Below are positions 45,163 to 55,877 of a DNA stretch of 64,000 bases, one piece after another (the stretch's first letter is position 1; every line of letters begins with the position of its first letter). The notes beneath the pieces were generated by a model that had not been told where the DNA came from, did not search any database, and saw only the letters and a program-made list of their open reading frames with translations. The position numbers were made by a program, and so were the translations under genes. The stretch is taken from contig NZ_CP047952.1 of NCBI RefSeq assembly GCF_014279875.1, forward strand, positions 1,364,001-1,428,000. The letters are read 5' to 3'. This DNA is from Synechococcus sp. MEDNS5 (GTDB taxonomy: Bacteria > Cyanobacteriota > Cyanobacteriia > PCC-6307 > Cyanobiaceae).

Positions 45163-46485
45163 TCACTGTGGAGTTCCGGGCTGCCTTAGGAAGGGCAGAT
45201 CCCAGACACGATCGATGCGGAAGGTGCGGAACCCACCGGTCAGCGAGCGCAAACCGGGAATGATGTAGGTGATCGGAGATCGCCATTCGACGTAGGCAAA
45301 TGTATCGACGGTGAGGCCATCGCGGATCGGAAACACGCCGCTGCCTTGAGACAAGGTCCAGCGGTAACCATCATCGCTGCCGGGGACACGATCGAGTTCG
45401 ATCTCGGCACGCATCACCGGCCCATCCTTCACCAGTTCTTCGGCCAGCTGACCATTGCCGACGGTTGTGGAGATGTCTTCCTGCGTCGCAGGCAGCGTGA
45501 GCACACTGCGCACTTTGCCCTCGATCCCACCGAAACGACCACGCTGGTTCCAGTGTGGGACCACCTCCACTGGAAGCCCGAGCGGGAGACGACGGGCATC
45601 CGCCGGAGAAAAGTAGGAGACAGCAATCAGATCGCCTCCGGTTTTACGTTGATTAGCCGCTGGTGCTTGGTTTCGGCCAATGGTGCCGAGGCGGTCACTG
45701 GTTTTCACGGTCTGACCGGCAATGACCTGTAAATCGAGAACCGTTCCACTGCGCTCGGCGATCACCTTGCCATCGAAGGCAATCTTGGCTTCCGTCACCT
45801 TGATCTGGCGCTTGAGATCGTCGATCTGAAAGGTTCGATCGAGTTGCTCGGTTTCGATGCCCAACTTGATCTGCTGGAACTGTGTGATCTCATCCTTGCG
45901 CTGAATCTTGATGTCATCCAGCTGAACACTGGTCGTCGTCAGACCTTGCTCTGCAGACACCACAGCCCTTGACAGCGGCGCCACCACATCGCGCTGGGCA
46001 AGCCAATCGAGATTCTTGAGCTTGCTGGTGTAGGTGGATTGCAGTTGAGCCAGCCGTTTCTGATCGTCATCGAGCTTGGCGAGAGCCGTGTCCAGGGCTG
46101 CCTTGGCAGTGGCGATACGCAGAGCGTCGCGTTTGTTGAGCTCCTCGTTCTGAAGGATTAGCTGCTCGAGATTGCCTTGCTGCTGATCGAGCTGCCGTTC
46201 CAGCACTGGGAGATACAGGGTCATCAACACCTGCCCCTGGCGCACCCGGTCACCCACCTTGGTGTCAAGGCTCAGAACCTGCCCTCCCGAGCGGGCATTG
46301 AGGATGCCCGCATTGTCGGGGTAAATCAAAACGCCCTGACCTTCCACTTGCGTGGGAACAGGCCAGAACATCAGCCAAAGGCCAAACAATCCACCGACAC
46401 CTGCCAGGGATGCACCAACTTGCTGGTGCTCGGAGAGGCCATTCCAGCGACCTCTGAGTCGTTCAACCCGGCTGGATGTCGTCAT
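45163..46485 (-). CDS. HlyD-family secretion adaptor, NHLM-like
   Basis: This 440-aa periplasmic adaptor has one membrane helix at about residues 25-45, split biotinyl-lipoyl halves (RSGGQVLSLDTKVGDRV and RSGTVLDLQVIAGQ) and a long coiled coil between. The C-terminal part (VSYFSPADARRLPLGLPVEV, VRSVLTLPATQEDI, YVEWRSPITYIIPGLRSLTGG) recalls adaptors of the NHLM bacteriocin export system. The ABC partner is not adjacent. Confidence 0.78.
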   Translation of the reverse strand: MTTSSRVERLRGRWNGLSEHQQVGASLAGVGGLFGLWLMFWPVPTQVEGQGVLIYPDNAGILNARSGGQVLSLDTKVGDRVRQGQVLMTLYLPVLERQLDQQQGNLEQLILQNEELNKRDALRIATAKAALDTALAKLDDDQKRLAQLQSTYTSKLKNLDWLAQRDVVAPLSRAVVSAEQGLTTTSVQLDDIKIQRKDEITQFQQIKLGIETEQLDRTFQIDDLKRQIKVTEAKIAFDGKVIAERSGTVLDLQVIAGQTVKTSDRLGTIGRNQAPAANQRKTGGDLIAVSYFSPADARRLPLGLPVEVVPHWNQRGRFGGIEGKVRSVLTLPATQEDISTTVGNGQLAEELVKDGPVMRAEIELDRVPGSDDGYRWTLSQGSGVFPIRDGLTVDTFAYVEWRSPITYIIPGLRSLTGGFRTFRIDRVWDLPFLRQPGTPQ

Positions 46486-46555
46486 AGGGGCATCCTGCTG
46501 CTGACTCGCAACTGCCGCTGCACGCAGGAGGACAGTTCATGCCGACGGCATCGAT

Positions 46556-47110
46556 TCAAATCAGCAGGGTGAAGGAGGTGATCACTGACTCAAACAATCC
46601 CTGAACCTTCGTCCAGCGCTCTTCGTTGGTGCTGGTGGCCAGGGTGTAGAGGCGACCGCGATCAACCACAACCGTGGCCAGCTCGTGCCGATCGCGGTTT
46701 TGAAGATGAACGGCGTATTCCAGGTCATAGAACGTGTGACCTGCGCTCTCCCGTTCGCGCGCTTCGATGAGTTCAGCATCACGGCCGCTGCCGTCGGGAG
46801 CAATCACCTCACGACGCAGTCGTTCGCCGATGGCAACGGCACTTCCCAGCCCTTCAAGGTCATTGTCTGGATCCACATCGGAAACCACCAGGCTGACGGT
46901 TTCATCACTATTGATCAGGTCGTGAAAGACCACCTGCGGCCCCCCGGTCACGGCCACGCGGGTCCACCCAGCCGGGTAGAGGAAGGCATAACGTCCGTCG
47001 GGGCTCTTAAAGGAGTTGAGCCCCGCCCCCGCTCCGCTGCACGCGGTCAGCATCAAGACGCAGAGAAGTGCGCACAATGTTCTGAGCGAAGAGTGCAGCG
47101 GAAAACGCAT
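46556..47110 (-). CDS. PsbP-like lipoprotein (CyanoP)
   Basis: This 184-aa protein has signal peptide and lipobox LTAC near residue 24, then the PsbP fold (FKSPDGRYAFLYPAGWTRV, VVSDVDPDNDLEGLGSAVAIGERL, TVVVDRGRLYTLATSTNEERW). CyanoP is a lumenal photosystem II assembly factor attached to the thylakoid. Confidence 0.88.
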   Translation of the reverse strand: MRFPLHSSLRTLCALLCVLMLTACSGAGAGLNSFKSPDGRYAFLYPAGWTRVAVTGGPQVVFHDLINSDETVSLVVSDVDPDNDLEGLGSAVAIGERLRREVIAPDGSGRDAELIEARERESAGHTFYDLEYAVHLQNRDRHELATVVVDRGRLYTLATSTNEERWTKVQGLFESVITSFTLLI

Positions 47111-47184
47111 CGGGACATCGTCAGGATGGGAGCATTCTGCCCGTGCAAATGCCTGCCTAGATTCCGGACACTTGCCAAAGAGTT

Positions 47185-47784
47185 CTGAGCGGCTTTACCC
47201 GCCCACTGGCACGGCTGATCGATCAATTCGAACGGTTGCCTGGTATTGGCCCACGCACTGCCCAGCGACTGGCCCTGCACCTGCTTCGCCAACCGGAGGA
47301 GCAGATCCGCAGTTTTGCCGATGCACTCCTGGCGGCGCGAACGGAGGTTGGCCAGTGCCAGACCTGCCACCACCTCAGCGCAGAGACAATCTGTGAAATC
47401 TGCCGTAATCCGGAACGGTCCAACGGCCAGATCTGCGTGGTGGCTGATTCACGCGATCTCCTGGCACTGGAACGCACCCGGGAATTTTCAGGTCATTATC
47501 ACGTTCTCGGAGGCCTGATCTCACCCATGGATGGAATCGGCCCCGACCTGCTTCAGATCTCCAGCTTGGTGAAGAGGGTCGCAGCCAACAACACCGACGA
47601 AGTGATCCTGGCGCTCACGCCCAGTGTGGAAGGCGACACCACCAGCCTCTATGTGGCCAGGTTGCTCAAGCCGTTCACCCGTGTCAGTCGGATTGCCTAT
47701 GGGCTGCCGGTGGGCAGTGAGCTGGAATATGCCGACGACGTCACCCTCAGCCGGGCGCTCGAAGGGCGGCGGGCTGTGGAGTGA
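47185..47784 (+). CDS. recR: Recombination mediator RecR
   Basis: This is a complete RecR: helix-hairpin-helix [20 protein letters not shown], zinc finger [16 protein letters not shown], then a Toprim domain ([32 protein letters not shown]). It works with RecF/RecO to load RecA. The start is unusual. The conserved N-terminal helix ([20 protein letters not shown]) is open in frame from 47161, but the only ATG/GTG/TTG is TTG at 47236, which would cut this helix. CTG at 47185 is the best candidate, with AAAGAG close upstream. Confidence 0.85.
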   Translation: MSGFTRPLARLIDQFERLPGIGPRTAQRLALHLLRQPEEQIRSFADALLAARTEVGQCQTCHHLSAETICEICRNPERSNGQICVVADSRDLLALERTREFSGHYHVLGGLISPMDGIGPDLLQISSLVKRVAANNTDEVILALTPSVEGDTTSLYVARLLKPFTRVSRIAYGLPVGSELEYADDVTLSRALEGRRAVE

Positions 47785-48698
47785 TGGGCATGGGTCAGAT
47801 CAGTCGCTACTCCTCGATCCCGCCGCGGGAACGTCTGCCCGAGTGGTTGCGGCGATCCATCGGCGACGCCTCCGCGATCGAGCGTGTTCAAACCCTTGTG
47901 AAATCCAACGCCCTTCACACCATCTGCGAAGAAGGACGCTGCCCGAATCGGGGCGAATGTTACGCCGCCGGTACGGCCACATTTCTGCTGGGTGGGTCCA
48001 TCTGCACACGCAGTTGTGCGTTCTGTCAGGTGGACAAGGGCCGGGCACCCGAAGCCCTGAACCCCCTGGAAGCGGAGCGGGTGGCGGATGCCGTGATCAC
48101 CATGGGGCTCCGTTATGTGGTGCTCACCGCTGTTGCCCGCGACGATCTTGAGGACCATGGCGCTTCTCTCTTCACCACGGCCATGGAAGCGATCCGACAG
48201 CGCAATCCGCTGATCGCGATCGAGGTGCTCACTCCAGACTTCTGGGGCGGCCAGCCGGACCAGCGTGAAGGGATCCAGATGCAGCGGCGGCGATTGAAAA
48301 CGGTTCTCGACGCCTCCCCCATCTGCTTCAACCACAATCTGGAAACCGTCGAGCGCATGCAGGGCGAGGTGAGACGGGGTGCGACCTACGAACGCTCGCT
48401 GGGACTGCTGGCCGCTGCCAGGGAACTCGCACCATCGATCCCCACCAAAAGTGGGCTGATGCTCGGACTGGGCGAAACCCGAGAGGAGGTGATCCAAACC
48501 ATGGAGCACCTTCGGGCTGTGGACTGCCAACGCCTCACCATCGGTCAGTACATGCGGCCTTCCCTGGCCCACATTCCCGTCGCCCGCTACTGGCATCCGG
48601 ATGAATTCTCAGAACTGGGCCATATCGCCACGGAACTCGGCTTCTCCGTGGTGCGCAGCGCTCCACTGGTGCGCAGCAGCTATCACGCCGCGGCCTGA
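47784..48698 (+). CDS. lipA: Lipoyl synthase
   Basis: This radical SAM enzyme inserts two sulfurs into octanoyl groups. Both clusters are visible: the auxiliary CxxxxxCxxxxxC ([12 protein letters not shown]) near residue 48 and the SAM cluster CTRSCAFC near 73. The ATG at 47784 is next to the recR stop; a GTG at 47781 is the alternative. It is coupled to recR. Confidence 0.94.
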   Translation: MGMGQISRYSSIPPRERLPEWLRRSIGDASAIERVQTLVKSNALHTICEEGRCPNRGECYAAGTATFLLGGSICTRSCAFCQVDKGRAPEALNPLEAERVADAVITMGLRYVVLTAVARDDLEDHGASLFTTAMEAIRQRNPLIAIEVLTPDFWGGQPDQREGIQMQRRRLKTVLDASPICFNHNLETVERMQGEVRRGATYERSLGLLAAARELAPSIPTKSGLMLGLGETREEVIQTMEHLRAVDCQRLTIGQYMRPSLAHIPVARYWHPDEFSELGHIATELGFSVVRSAPLVRSSYHAAA

Positions 48699-49180
48699 GC
48701 ACGCCAACGCCCTAGAGCGCCTTCGAGCACAACTGCACAGTCGCCCACCATCAGTTCACCTGCACCGCCCCACACCATGCGCAGAGGGAGATCCAAAAGA
48801 GCAGCCTGCACCTCCCGCACCGACTGGAATCCCTTGGCCTGGAAGTAGCGGACCAGTCGCCGATGCTGACGCTCGTCATCTCTGATCGCGAGCAGACGGG
48901 CACGGCGGCAAGGGGTTGCTTCAAGGGCCCAGGCCATGGTCGCGGCCCAAATCAGATCAGCGCATCCCGCCGGTGCACCGGGGAGAACTCGCAGCGTGTC
49001 GAGCTGAAGTCCACCGGCCCGTCCATAGGCCCAGGCTTTCATCTCCCCCAGCAACTGCAGCCTCTCCTCGCTGGAGCGCGCCACCACCAGCCGCAGACTC
49101 CACAGGCCCAGGGGACGCCCAACCTGCAGCCTCAGCAGAAGGTCGCGGCTGCAAGCCTCACGTTCAAGTTGATCCAGCAT
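48683..49180 (-). CDS. Hypothetical protein, possibly GNAT-like
   Basis: This 165-aa protein is rich in Leu, Arg and Ala. The stretch [28 protein letters not shown] resembles the acetyl-CoA-binding helix of GNAT enzymes, but the family assignment is weak. It is convergent with lipA, overlapping by 16 bases. Confidence 0.55.
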   Translation of the reverse strand: MLDQLEREACSRDLLLRLQVGRPLGLWSLRLVVARSSEERLQLLGEMKAWAYGRAGGLQLDTLRVLPGAPAGCADLIWAATMAWALEATPCRRARLLAIRDDERQHRRLVRYFQAKGFQSVREVQAALLDLPLRMVWGGAGELMVGDCAVVLEGALGRWRAQAAA

Positions 49181-49184
49181 CGGC

Positions 49185-50180
49185 TCAGTCTGAGGGGTAG
49201 GAGGTGACCGAGGTCACCGCCTCAACAGGCAAGGCGCCATAAAGGTGGGGGAACAGCTCTCCACTGGGAACGGCATCAGCGCGCAAGGGGGCCTGAATCT
49301 GCATCGGATCAACGGTGAGCAAGCGGACATCACCGGCATCAGCGTAAAAACGCCGAAATGTATCGGGTATCTGGTCTCGCCAGGACAGGTGAATGAAACC
49401 CACCTGTTCCACAGACAACCCCCGGGTTGAGGTGGAGTAGTGGCCGCAACGCTCGGCCTGCGACCAGTCCTCTGCAAGAGCCAGATGGAACAGAGGTTCG
49501 TTTTTGGGTACGGCGATGGCATCGGCTGGGAAATGGGGCTGATGCCCCCCTGGAGCCCATGGATCGGCCCGTTGCATCAAGCGTTCAAATCCAGGGTTGT
49601 CGAGGAAGCCCTGCAACCAGCCGCGCAGGCCCTTTAACCCCTGATCACTGTCGAATCCCTGCGGATCGGCAATCCGCCACTGACGCACAAATGGGAACAA
49701 GGCAGCGTCCGCCAGCGAACATCCACCCTCCAGAAGCCAGCCTCCATAGCCGTCGATCCGCTGCGACCAGCGATGGAGAATCTCCAGACCAGCCTGTCGG
49801 TGCTGTTCTTTGCAGGCTCCGGCATAACGATCGGTGTATTTGAAGCGATCCAGATGATGCTTGAACGCACCATCGTTGGCGTTGATGAGCTCCCGGATCT
49901 CGGCTTGCTGCTTGAGGCACGGCCGACGGGCGAGATCACGGGGATCAGCCTGGTGCAGGGCCCAGTGCATCACATCCACACTTTCGGCGATGGTCGTCCC
50001 GTCGGCGAGCACAAGAACAGGAACGGTCCCCTTCGGCGACCTCTCCAGCATGGCGGCGGGCTTGGCCTTGAGTTCTACTTCCCGCCATCGCACCAGGAGA
50101 CCTGCCTCGAGAACGGCCCAGCGGGCTCGCATGGCGTAGGGACAGCGCCGGAAGCTATAGAGAATCGGCAGGGGTGCCAT
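49185..50180 (-). CDS. Glutathione S-transferase fused to DUF952
   Basis: Residues 1-200 form a GST (LYSFRRCPYAMRARWAVLEAG thioredoxin-like start with CPY, GTVPVLVLADGTTIAES, then ADAALFPFVRQWR helices). Residues 220-330 form a DUF952 domain (PLFHLALAEDWSQAE, GFIHLSWRDQIPDTFRRFY, LFPHLYGALPVEAV). Such fusion proteins occur in cyanobacteria; the reaction is unknown. The Met at 50180 is preferred over 50213. It overlaps the upstream tRNA hydroxylase stop at 50183 only if the longer start is used. Confidence 0.82.
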   Translation of the reverse strand: MAPLPILYSFRRCPYAMRARWAVLEAGLLVRWREVELKAKPAAMLERSPKGTVPVLVLADGTTIAESVDVMHWALHQADPRDLARRPCLKQQAEIRELINANDGAFKHHLDRFKYTDRYAGACKEQHRQAGLEILHRWSQRIDGYGGWLLEGGCSLADAALFPFVRQWRIADPQGFDSDQGLKGLRGWLQGFLDNPGFERLMQRADPWAPGGHQPHFPADAIAVPKNEPLFHLALAEDWSQAERCGHYSTSTRGLSVEQVGFIHLSWRDQIPDTFRRFYADAGDVRLLTVDPMQIQAPLRADAVPSGELFPHLYGALPVEAVTSVTSYPSD

Positions 50181-50182
50181 GG

Positions 50183-51130
50183 TCAGTGACCACCTGCGTG
50201 CTGCTGCTCCCACTGGCGTTGGCGTTCACGGAAACGGGCACGATCCTGATCCGAGAACTGGTCCCTGCAGTGAAGACACTGCACCCCGGGGATATAGCTC
50301 TGCATCGCCCGTTGCTCAGGCGTGAGCGGCAGGCCGCAGGCATGACAAAGCCTGTGCTGCCCTGGGTGAAGCTGATGGTTGAGGGCGACGCGCTGATCGA
50401 ACACAAAGCACTCCCCTCTCCATCGGCTTGCGGATTCGGGAATCTGCTCCAGGTAGCTGAGAATTCCTCCCCGCAGATGATGAATCTCAGGGAAACCGTT
50501 CTGCATCAGAAAACTGCTGGCTTTCTCGCAACGGATGCCACCGGTGCAAAACATGGCGATCCGAGCCGGAGCCTTGCGCTCCACCAGCGGGCGAAGTTCC
50601 TTTTCAACCCATTGCGGAAACTCTCGGAAGCTGTCGGTGCCTGGATCGACAGCACCCTCAAAGCTGCCAATGGCCACCTCGTAGCGATTGCGCGTGTCGA
50701 TGAGGAGCGTATCGGGATCATCGACCACAGCATTCCAGTCGGATGGGGAAACGTACGTGCCAACCCGCGCGCGCGGATCGACGGACGGGACGCCCATGGT
50801 CACAATTTCCTTTTTCCGCCTCGCTTTGAAGCGCCGGAAGGCCTGACGGTCACAGCGGCTGAATTTCACCTGAAGGCGCTCAAAATGCGCTTCGCCAAGG
50901 TCTAGATCACACCGCAAGCGCTTGAGAAGTTGCTCAACACCCTCATCAGGACCGGAAATGGTTCCGTTCACCCCCTCGGGTGCAAGCAGCACGGAACCGA
51001 GAACAGTCCCCTGAGCGGCCAGTGCTGGAAGCTCCTTCAACAACGCAGAGAGGGTGTCCCTCTCCAGCGGGGTGAAGGCGTAGAACGCAGCCACCAGGAA
51101 CCGCGATGGAGCTGGGGGCAGCGGGCTCAT
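50183..51130 (-). CDS. trhO: tRNA uridine(34) hydroxylase (rhodanese-related, TrhO/YceA)
   Basis: This 315-aa protein has an N-terminal acylphosphatase-like region and a central rhodanese domain ([24 protein letters not shown], active Cys in [12 protein letters not shown]). A C-terminal Cys cluster follows ([18 protein letters not shown]). It makes 5-hydroxyuridine at tRNA position 34. The start overlaps the bioB stop by ATGA. Confidence 0.9.
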   Translation of the reverse strand: MSPLPPAPSRFLVAAFYAFTPLERDTLSALLKELPALAAQGTVLGSVLLAPEGVNGTISGPDEGVEQLLKRLRCDLDLGEAHFERLQVKFSRCDRQAFRRFKARRKKEIVTMGVPSVDPRARVGTYVSPSDWNAVVDDPDTLLIDTRNRYEVAIGSFEGAVDPGTDSFREFPQWVEKELRPLVERKAPARIAMFCTGGIRCEKASSFLMQNGFPEIHHLRGGILSYLEQIPESASRWRGECFVFDQRVALNHQLHPGQHRLCHACGLPLTPEQRAMQSYIPGVQCLHCRDQFSDQDRARFRERQRQWEQQHAGGH

Positions 51131-52104
51131 GCAGCGGAAGTCTCCTGCCAGCTGGCCTGTACTCCGGCTGCATCGAGAAGGGCACGGTCGGACTCAACCG
51201 CAGGGTTGCTGGTGGTGAGCAAGGAGTCTCCGTAGAAAATCGAGTCGGCTCCAGCCTGCAGGCAGAGAATCTGCGCTTCGCGATTGAGCTGCTCACGCCC
51301 GGCACTGAGCCGCACGCGGCTGTAGGGCATCAGGATCCGGGCAACAGCCACCATGCGCACAAGCTCCAAGGGGTCAATGCTTGGTTCGGCCTCCAGTGGG
51401 GTGCCCTCCACAGCAACGAGCGCATTGATTGGCACACTTTCAGGATGGGGATCCAGACACGCCAACACCCGCAGCATTGAGGCGCGATCACGGAGCGACT
51501 CGCCCATGCCGATGATGCCGCCGCAACAGAGCGTCACGCCTGCCTTTCGGACCCTTTGAAGCGTTTCCAAACGCTCCTGATAGGTGCGCGTGCTGATGAT
51601 GTTGTCGTAATGCTCCGGACTGGTATCGAGGTTGTGGTTGTAGGCCGTCAGCCCGGCTTCTGCCAGTCGTTCAGCCTGTCTGTCGGTGAGCATGCCGGCA
51701 GTCACGCAGGCCTCAAGGCCAAGCCCCCTCACGCCACGGACCATTGACAGCATCGATTCGAATGCAGGGCCCTCGCGGATTTCACGCCAGGCCCAGCCCA
51801 TGCAGAAGCGATCAGCACCGGCTTCAGCAGCCACGCGGGCCCTGTCGAGGACCGCCTGCACCTCAAGATCAGGCTGGCCTGTGACATCACTGCTGTGATG
51901 CATCGACTGCGGACAGTACGCACAGTCCTCCTCGCAGCCTCCGGTCTTGACGCTGAGCAGTGAAGCCAACTGCACTCTGTAGCCGGGATTGGCGGTGCGG
52001 TGCACAGCCTGAGCGTTCCACAGCAGATCCATCAAAGGGCTCTGGAGAAGCGCTTCGATCTCTTCCAAAGACCAGTTATGGCGTTGCTCTACCCGTTCGC
52101 TCAT
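51127..52104 (-). CDS. bioB: Biotin synthase
   Basis: This radical SAM enzyme turns dethiobiotin into biotin. The cluster motif [11 protein letters not shown] lies near residue 53, followed by [10 protein letters not shown] and [11 protein letters not shown]. The C-terminal INREAQI and [15 protein letters not shown] match. The start at 52104 ([16 protein letters not shown]) is preferred over 52116. Confidence 0.94.
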   Translation of the reverse strand: MSERVEQRHNWSLEEIEALLQSPLMDLLWNAQAVHRTANPGYRVQLASLLSVKTGGCEEDCAYCPQSMHHSSDVTGQPDLEVQAVLDRARVAAEAGADRFCMGWAWREIREGPAFESMLSMVRGVRGLGLEACVTAGMLTDRQAERLAEAGLTAYNHNLDTSPEHYDNIISTRTYQERLETLQRVRKAGVTLCCGGIIGMGESLRDRASMLRVLACLDPHPESVPINALVAVEGTPLEAEPSIDPLELVRMVAVARILMPYSRVRLSAGREQLNREAQILCLQAGADSIFYGDSLLTTSNPAVESDRALLDAAGVQASWQETSAA

Positions 52105-52130
52105 CGCACCAGCCACGTGTCCTGCAGTGA

Positions 52131-52928
52131 TCAGGATCCCAGAACGTCGGGCATCACCCCATCCAGTCCGCCGAAGCGGCGACGACGGCTTTGGTAGTCG
52201 GTCAGAGCGGAAAGGAGGGCATCAGTACCGAAATCAGGCCAGCACACATCGGTGACATGAATCTCGGCGTAGGCCAGCTGCCAGAGCAGGAAATTGCTGA
52301 TCCTTTGCTCTCCACTGGTACGAATGAGGAGATCTGGATCGCACTCTCCAACGGTGTAAAGCTCTGCTGCAAGAGCGCTCTCGTCAATCTGTGAAGCCTG
52401 AAGTTCTCCGCTTGCGACCCGTTCAGCGAGGCGACGGGAAGCGCGGACCAGTTCCCGTCGTCCGCCGTAGTTGGTGCAGACATTGAAATGAATGCCTCGG
52501 TTGGCGGCCGTCCGCGCTGTGGCATCAGCGATCAGCGCCTGCAAACGCGACGGGAGGGCTTCAAGATCTCCGAGAAAGCGGATGCGCACCTGTTCTGATT
52601 CCAGTGCATCCAGCTCCCGCTGCAGCACTCTTTCGAACAGCGTCATCAAGAAATTCACCTCCTCACCAGGGCGCGACCAGTTCTCCGTTGAAAAGGCATA
52701 GGCCGTGAGAGCACCGATGCCCCAGTCGTTGCAGAGCCTGAGCGTGGTCTTGAGGGCTTCCACTCCAGCCCGATGCCCCATCACCCGGGGCAGGCCGCGC
52801 GCTTTGGCCCAGCGACCGTTGCCGTCCATGATCACCGCGATATGGCCAGGCAGCCTGGAGGGGTCCAGACCATCGGGACAACGCCTGGACTCGAGCTGAT
52901 CGGCACTGGTGGCCAGTTGACGACTCAA
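52131..52928 (-). CDS. uppS: Isoprenyl transferase (undecaprenyl diphosphate synthase)
   Basis: This 265-aa cis-prenyltransferase has [23 protein letters not shown] near residue 33, [13 protein letters not shown] near 77, GRRELVRA near 156 and the terminal [24 protein letters not shown]. It supplies the lipid carrier for peptidoglycan and polysaccharide. It overlaps cdaA by ATGA. Confidence 0.95.
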   Translation of the reverse strand: MSRQLATSADQLESRRCPDGLDPSRLPGHIAVIMDGNGRWAKARGLPRVMGHRAGVEALKTTLRLCNDWGIGALTAYAFSTENWSRPGEEVNFLMTLFERVLQRELDALESEQVRIRFLGDLEALPSRLQALIADATARTAANRGIHFNVCTNYGGRRELVRASRRLAERVASGELQASQIDESALAAELYTVGECDPDLLIRTSGEQRISNFLLWQLAYAEIHVTDVCWPDFGTDALLSALTDYQSRRRRFGGLDGVMPDVLGS

Positions 52929-53812
52929 GGCAGGAATTCCTGAGTTCCTTTCTTCACGCTACGTGGAGATGGTGCTTTCACTGCCGCCGATGAAACCGAG
53001 CCGGCGATCAGTTCAGTGAGCAGGTCCTGCAAACGAGAGCTGGTAATGGGTCGCTCAAGCTTGCCCTGATTGGCGAGGGACAGGGTGCCGGATTCCTCAG
53101 AAATCACCACGCAGATGCAGCGATCAAAGCGTTCGGTAATCCCGAGTGCGGCCAGATGTCGAGTTCCATAGCGACTGACCCCTTGTCTTGACAGGGGCAG
53201 GATCACCCCTGCCGAAATAATGCGGTTTCCCTTGATCACCACCGCACCGTCATGCAGCGGTGTATCGGATGCGAACAGATTCAGCAGCAGTTCTTTGCTG
53301 AGCTGAGCATCAATGGTGATCCCCGGATTGAGAAAGTCCTCAGGCCGAAGGTCACTGCCAAGGTCAATCACGATGAGTGCACCACGACGACTCTTCGATA
53401 AACGCCCCGCAGCGTCGGTGAGTTGAGCCACCGTGCTCGCGGTCGTTCTCAGTCGGCTTTGAGGATTGCCAAGCAGCACAGCCAGCTTGCCCGTGCCCAA
53501 GAGTTCCATCAGCCTGCGCAGTTCCCCCTGCCAGAGGATGGCCAGAGAGAGGGAACAGGCCAGCACCAACGCATCAATGAACGTTGAGGTCAGGGGCAGC
53601 GTCTCGGACCACTGGACAAACCACCCCAAAAAAACGAGGAAGAGATACCCCCTGAGCAACCACAGCGTTCGCTGTTCGTTGACGCGGGAAAACAGCAGGA
53701 AGCCGAGAACAACGGCGCAAAAGACATCGAGAAGGCGCCACTGAAAAAGTGAGGATGACAATTGGTCGTACAGCTGGCGCAACTGCAACACCGCCAACAC
53801 GTTCATCCACAC
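52925..53812 (-). CDS. cdaA: Diadenylate cyclase (CdaA-type)
   Basis: Three N-terminal hydrophobic helices are followed by the DAC domain, with [13 protein letters not shown] near residue 190 and [13 protein letters not shown] near 215. The usual RHR is RHL here. It makes c-di-AMP, which controls potassium and osmotic balance. It lies between lysA and uppS, a cell-wall setting also known for DAC genes in other bacteria. Confidence 0.9.
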   Translation of the reverse strand: MWMNVLAVLQLRQLYDQLSSSLFQWRLLDVFCAVVLGFLLFSRVNEQRTLWLLRGYLFLVFLGWFVQWSETLPLTSTFIDALVLACSLSLAILWQGELRRLMELLGTGKLAVLLGNPQSRLRTTASTVAQLTDAAGRLSKSRRGALIVIDLGSDLRPEDFLNPGITIDAQLSKELLLNLFASDTPLHDGAVVIKGNRIISAGVILPLSRQGVSRYGTRHLAALGITERFDRCICVVISEESGTLSLANQGKLERPITSSRLQDLLTELIAGSVSSAAVKAPSPRSVKKGTQEFLP

Positions 53813-53827
53813 CTGCTCTCTCTATTT

Positions 53828-55189
53828 TCAGACTACCGATCGCAAGCGTTCTGGCAGCAGGTCGTATCGCAGTAAATCCTCTGGCTGCTCCCTGCGCTGC
53901 ACCAGTTCCGCTTCAGCACCTTTCACCAACACCGTGGCAGGCCTGGGAATGCGGTTGTAGTTCGAGCTCATCGAAACGTTGTAGGCCCCGGTCGCGAGCA
54001 CCACGAGAATCTCTCCACTGGTACAAGCCGGAAACGCCAGATCTTTCAGCAGGACGTCCCCAGACTCACAATGCTTTCCGGCAATCGTGACCGTCTCTTC
54101 AGGCTCCGCCTTGGGTCGGTCGGCCAAACAGGCTGTGTACTGCGATTGATAGGTAATTGGCCGGGGGTTATCGCTCATGCCCCCATCCACAGAGAGGTAG
54201 GTGCGGATTCCGGGCACAACCTTGCGAGCCCCAACCGTGTACACGGTCACCCCTGCAGGCGCCACAAGCGACCGACCGGGTTCACACAAGAGGCGGGGGA
54301 GATCCAGATTGCGCTGCCGGCAGGCCGATGCCACCGCCGTTCCTACCACTTGAACCCAGGCATCAATACTCGGTGGATCGTCGCTGCTCACATAGCGAAT
54401 CCCCAAACCGCCACCCACATTGAGATCACGGACTGGATGTCCGAGCTCGCGGGCCAAGCCAAGGGCATCAGCCATGACGGCGGCAAGATCGCGATGGGGT
54501 TCCAGCTCAAAAATCTGCGAGCCGATGTGGGCGTGCAAACCCTCGACCCTGGCCCAAGACGCACCTTGCAGAGAGCGGAGCACAGGTTCGAGCTCGTCCG
54601 GATCGAAGCCGAACTTGCTATCGAGATGTCCAGTGCGGATGTACTCGTGGGTGTGGCACTCGATTCCCGGAGTGAAGCGGAGCATGAGCCTCACCGGCTC
54701 GCCATTCTCCGGAACGAGGGTTTGCAGTAGATCCAGGTCGTGCTGGTTATCGGCGACCACCATCACGCCGCTGCGATAAGCGAGTGCCAGCTCCTCCAAC
54801 GACTTGTTGTTGCCATGCAGCACCATGCGATCAGCTGGCATGCCTCCATCGAGGGCTGTGATCAACTCTCCGGCAGAAACAGCATCCAGGCCGAGCCCTT
54901 CCGACGCAACCAAGGCCGATAAGGCCATCGAACTATTGGCCTTTGAGGCGTAGATCGCCAAAGAAGGACCGGGGTAATGACGTTCAAGGGCCTCCCGATA
55001 GGCCCGGCAAGCTTGGCGAATACTGGCTTCGTCGAGCACGTAGAGGGGCGTTCCATAACGCTCTGCCAGGTCGCTCAACGCACAGCCACCAACCGTGAGT
55101 TTTCCCTGTGCATCGATCTCGGCCGTGATCGGAGCGAGGTTTCGATTGGGACTGTTTGTGTCACACCCGAGTTCAAAAGGCTGAGACAT
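53828..55189 (-). CDS. lysA: Diaminopimelate decarboxylase
   Basis: This PLP enzyme of lysine biosynthesis has the Schiff-base Lys in IYASKANSSMA near residue 78, HGNNKS, the GGGLGIRY phosphate loop and CEPGRSLVAPAG near 320. The C-terminal CESGDVL carries the active-site Cys. The Met at 55189 (MSQPFEL) gives 453 aa; the frame is open to 55267. It is followed 15 bases later by cdaA. Confidence 0.94.
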   Translation of the reverse strand: MSQPFELGCDTNSPNRNLAPITAEIDAQGKLTVGGCALSDLAERYGTPLYVLDEASIRQACRAYREALERHYPGPSLAIYASKANSSMALSALVASEGLGLDAVSAGELITALDGGMPADRMVLHGNNKSLEELALAYRSGVMVVADNQHDLDLLQTLVPENGEPVRLMLRFTPGIECHTHEYIRTGHLDSKFGFDPDELEPVLRSLQGASWARVEGLHAHIGSQIFELEPHRDLAAVMADALGLARELGHPVRDLNVGGGLGIRYVSSDDPPSIDAWVQVVGTAVASACRQRNLDLPRLLCEPGRSLVAPAGVTVYTVGARKVVPGIRTYLSVDGGMSDNPRPITYQSQYTACLADRPKAEPEETVTIAGKHCESGDVLLKDLAFPACTSGEILVVLATGAYNVSMSSNYNRIPRPATVLVKGAEAELVQRREQPEDLLRYDLLPERLRSVV

Positions 55190-55246
55190 GGAGCGTGTGA
55201 CAGAACCGATGGGCAATGGTAAGAGGCACGTTGTCCGGAAAGGTGA

Positions 55247-55759
55247 ATGGAGGGCTCTCAAGGCCAAAACGAACCGCGCCCTCTCGGGATCGAGGACCTG
55301 GAGGCCTGCCTGGCACTTGATCGCATGGCTCTCAACGGTCTCTGGACATCAAAGCAATGGACGCGAGAACTGACCGACGACCACAGGATTGCACTGGGGA
55401 TCGAGGATGCGGAGAGCCAGCTGATTGCCCTCGCAGCGGGTTGGCTGGTGGCTGACGAACTTCAGATCACGGCTGTCGCCGTTGCCCCCCATCAGCGCAA
55501 GCAGGGGCTCGGAACTCAGATCATGAAGGCCCTGATCCAGCGGGGAGGGATCGCTGGGGCTGTACAGGCAAGCTTGGATGTGGCCAGCACCAACCGAGCC
55601 GCGATCGCTTTGTACGCAAGTTTGGGGTTCGTGACCACCGGATCCCGACGGAAGTATTACCGAGATGGGAGCGACGCACTCCTGCAGTGGCTGAAAATCG
55701 AAAACAGTAGGGATATCCACACTGATCAAACAGATAACTCGAATACTTTTCGGCATTGA
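55247..55759 (+). CDS. rimI: Ribosomal-protein-alanine N-acetyltransferase RimI-like
   Basis: This 170-aa GNAT enzyme has LQITAVAVAPHQRKQGLGTQIMKALIQ near residue 70 (acetyl-CoA loop) and SLDVASTNRAAIALYASLGF near 107. It probably acetylates protein N-termini such as ribosomal S18. It is divergent from lysA. Confidence 0.85.
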   Translation: MEGSQGQNEPRPLGIEDLEACLALDRMALNGLWTSKQWTRELTDDHRIALGIEDAESQLIALAAGWLVADELQITAVAVAPHQRKQGLGTQIMKALIQRGGIAGAVQASLDVASTNRAAIALYASLGFVTTGSRRKYYRDGSDALLQWLKIENSRDIHTDQTDNSNTFRH

Positions 55760-55877
55760 TTAATACTTTTTGCGGCGTCTAACCCAGAACATCACTGGGA
55801 TTTCCTGCTGAAGCGGGAGTGGCCACACTGACCCGACACTCCTGATAGCTTGGTAGCACCAGTTGCCGGCCTGAACG

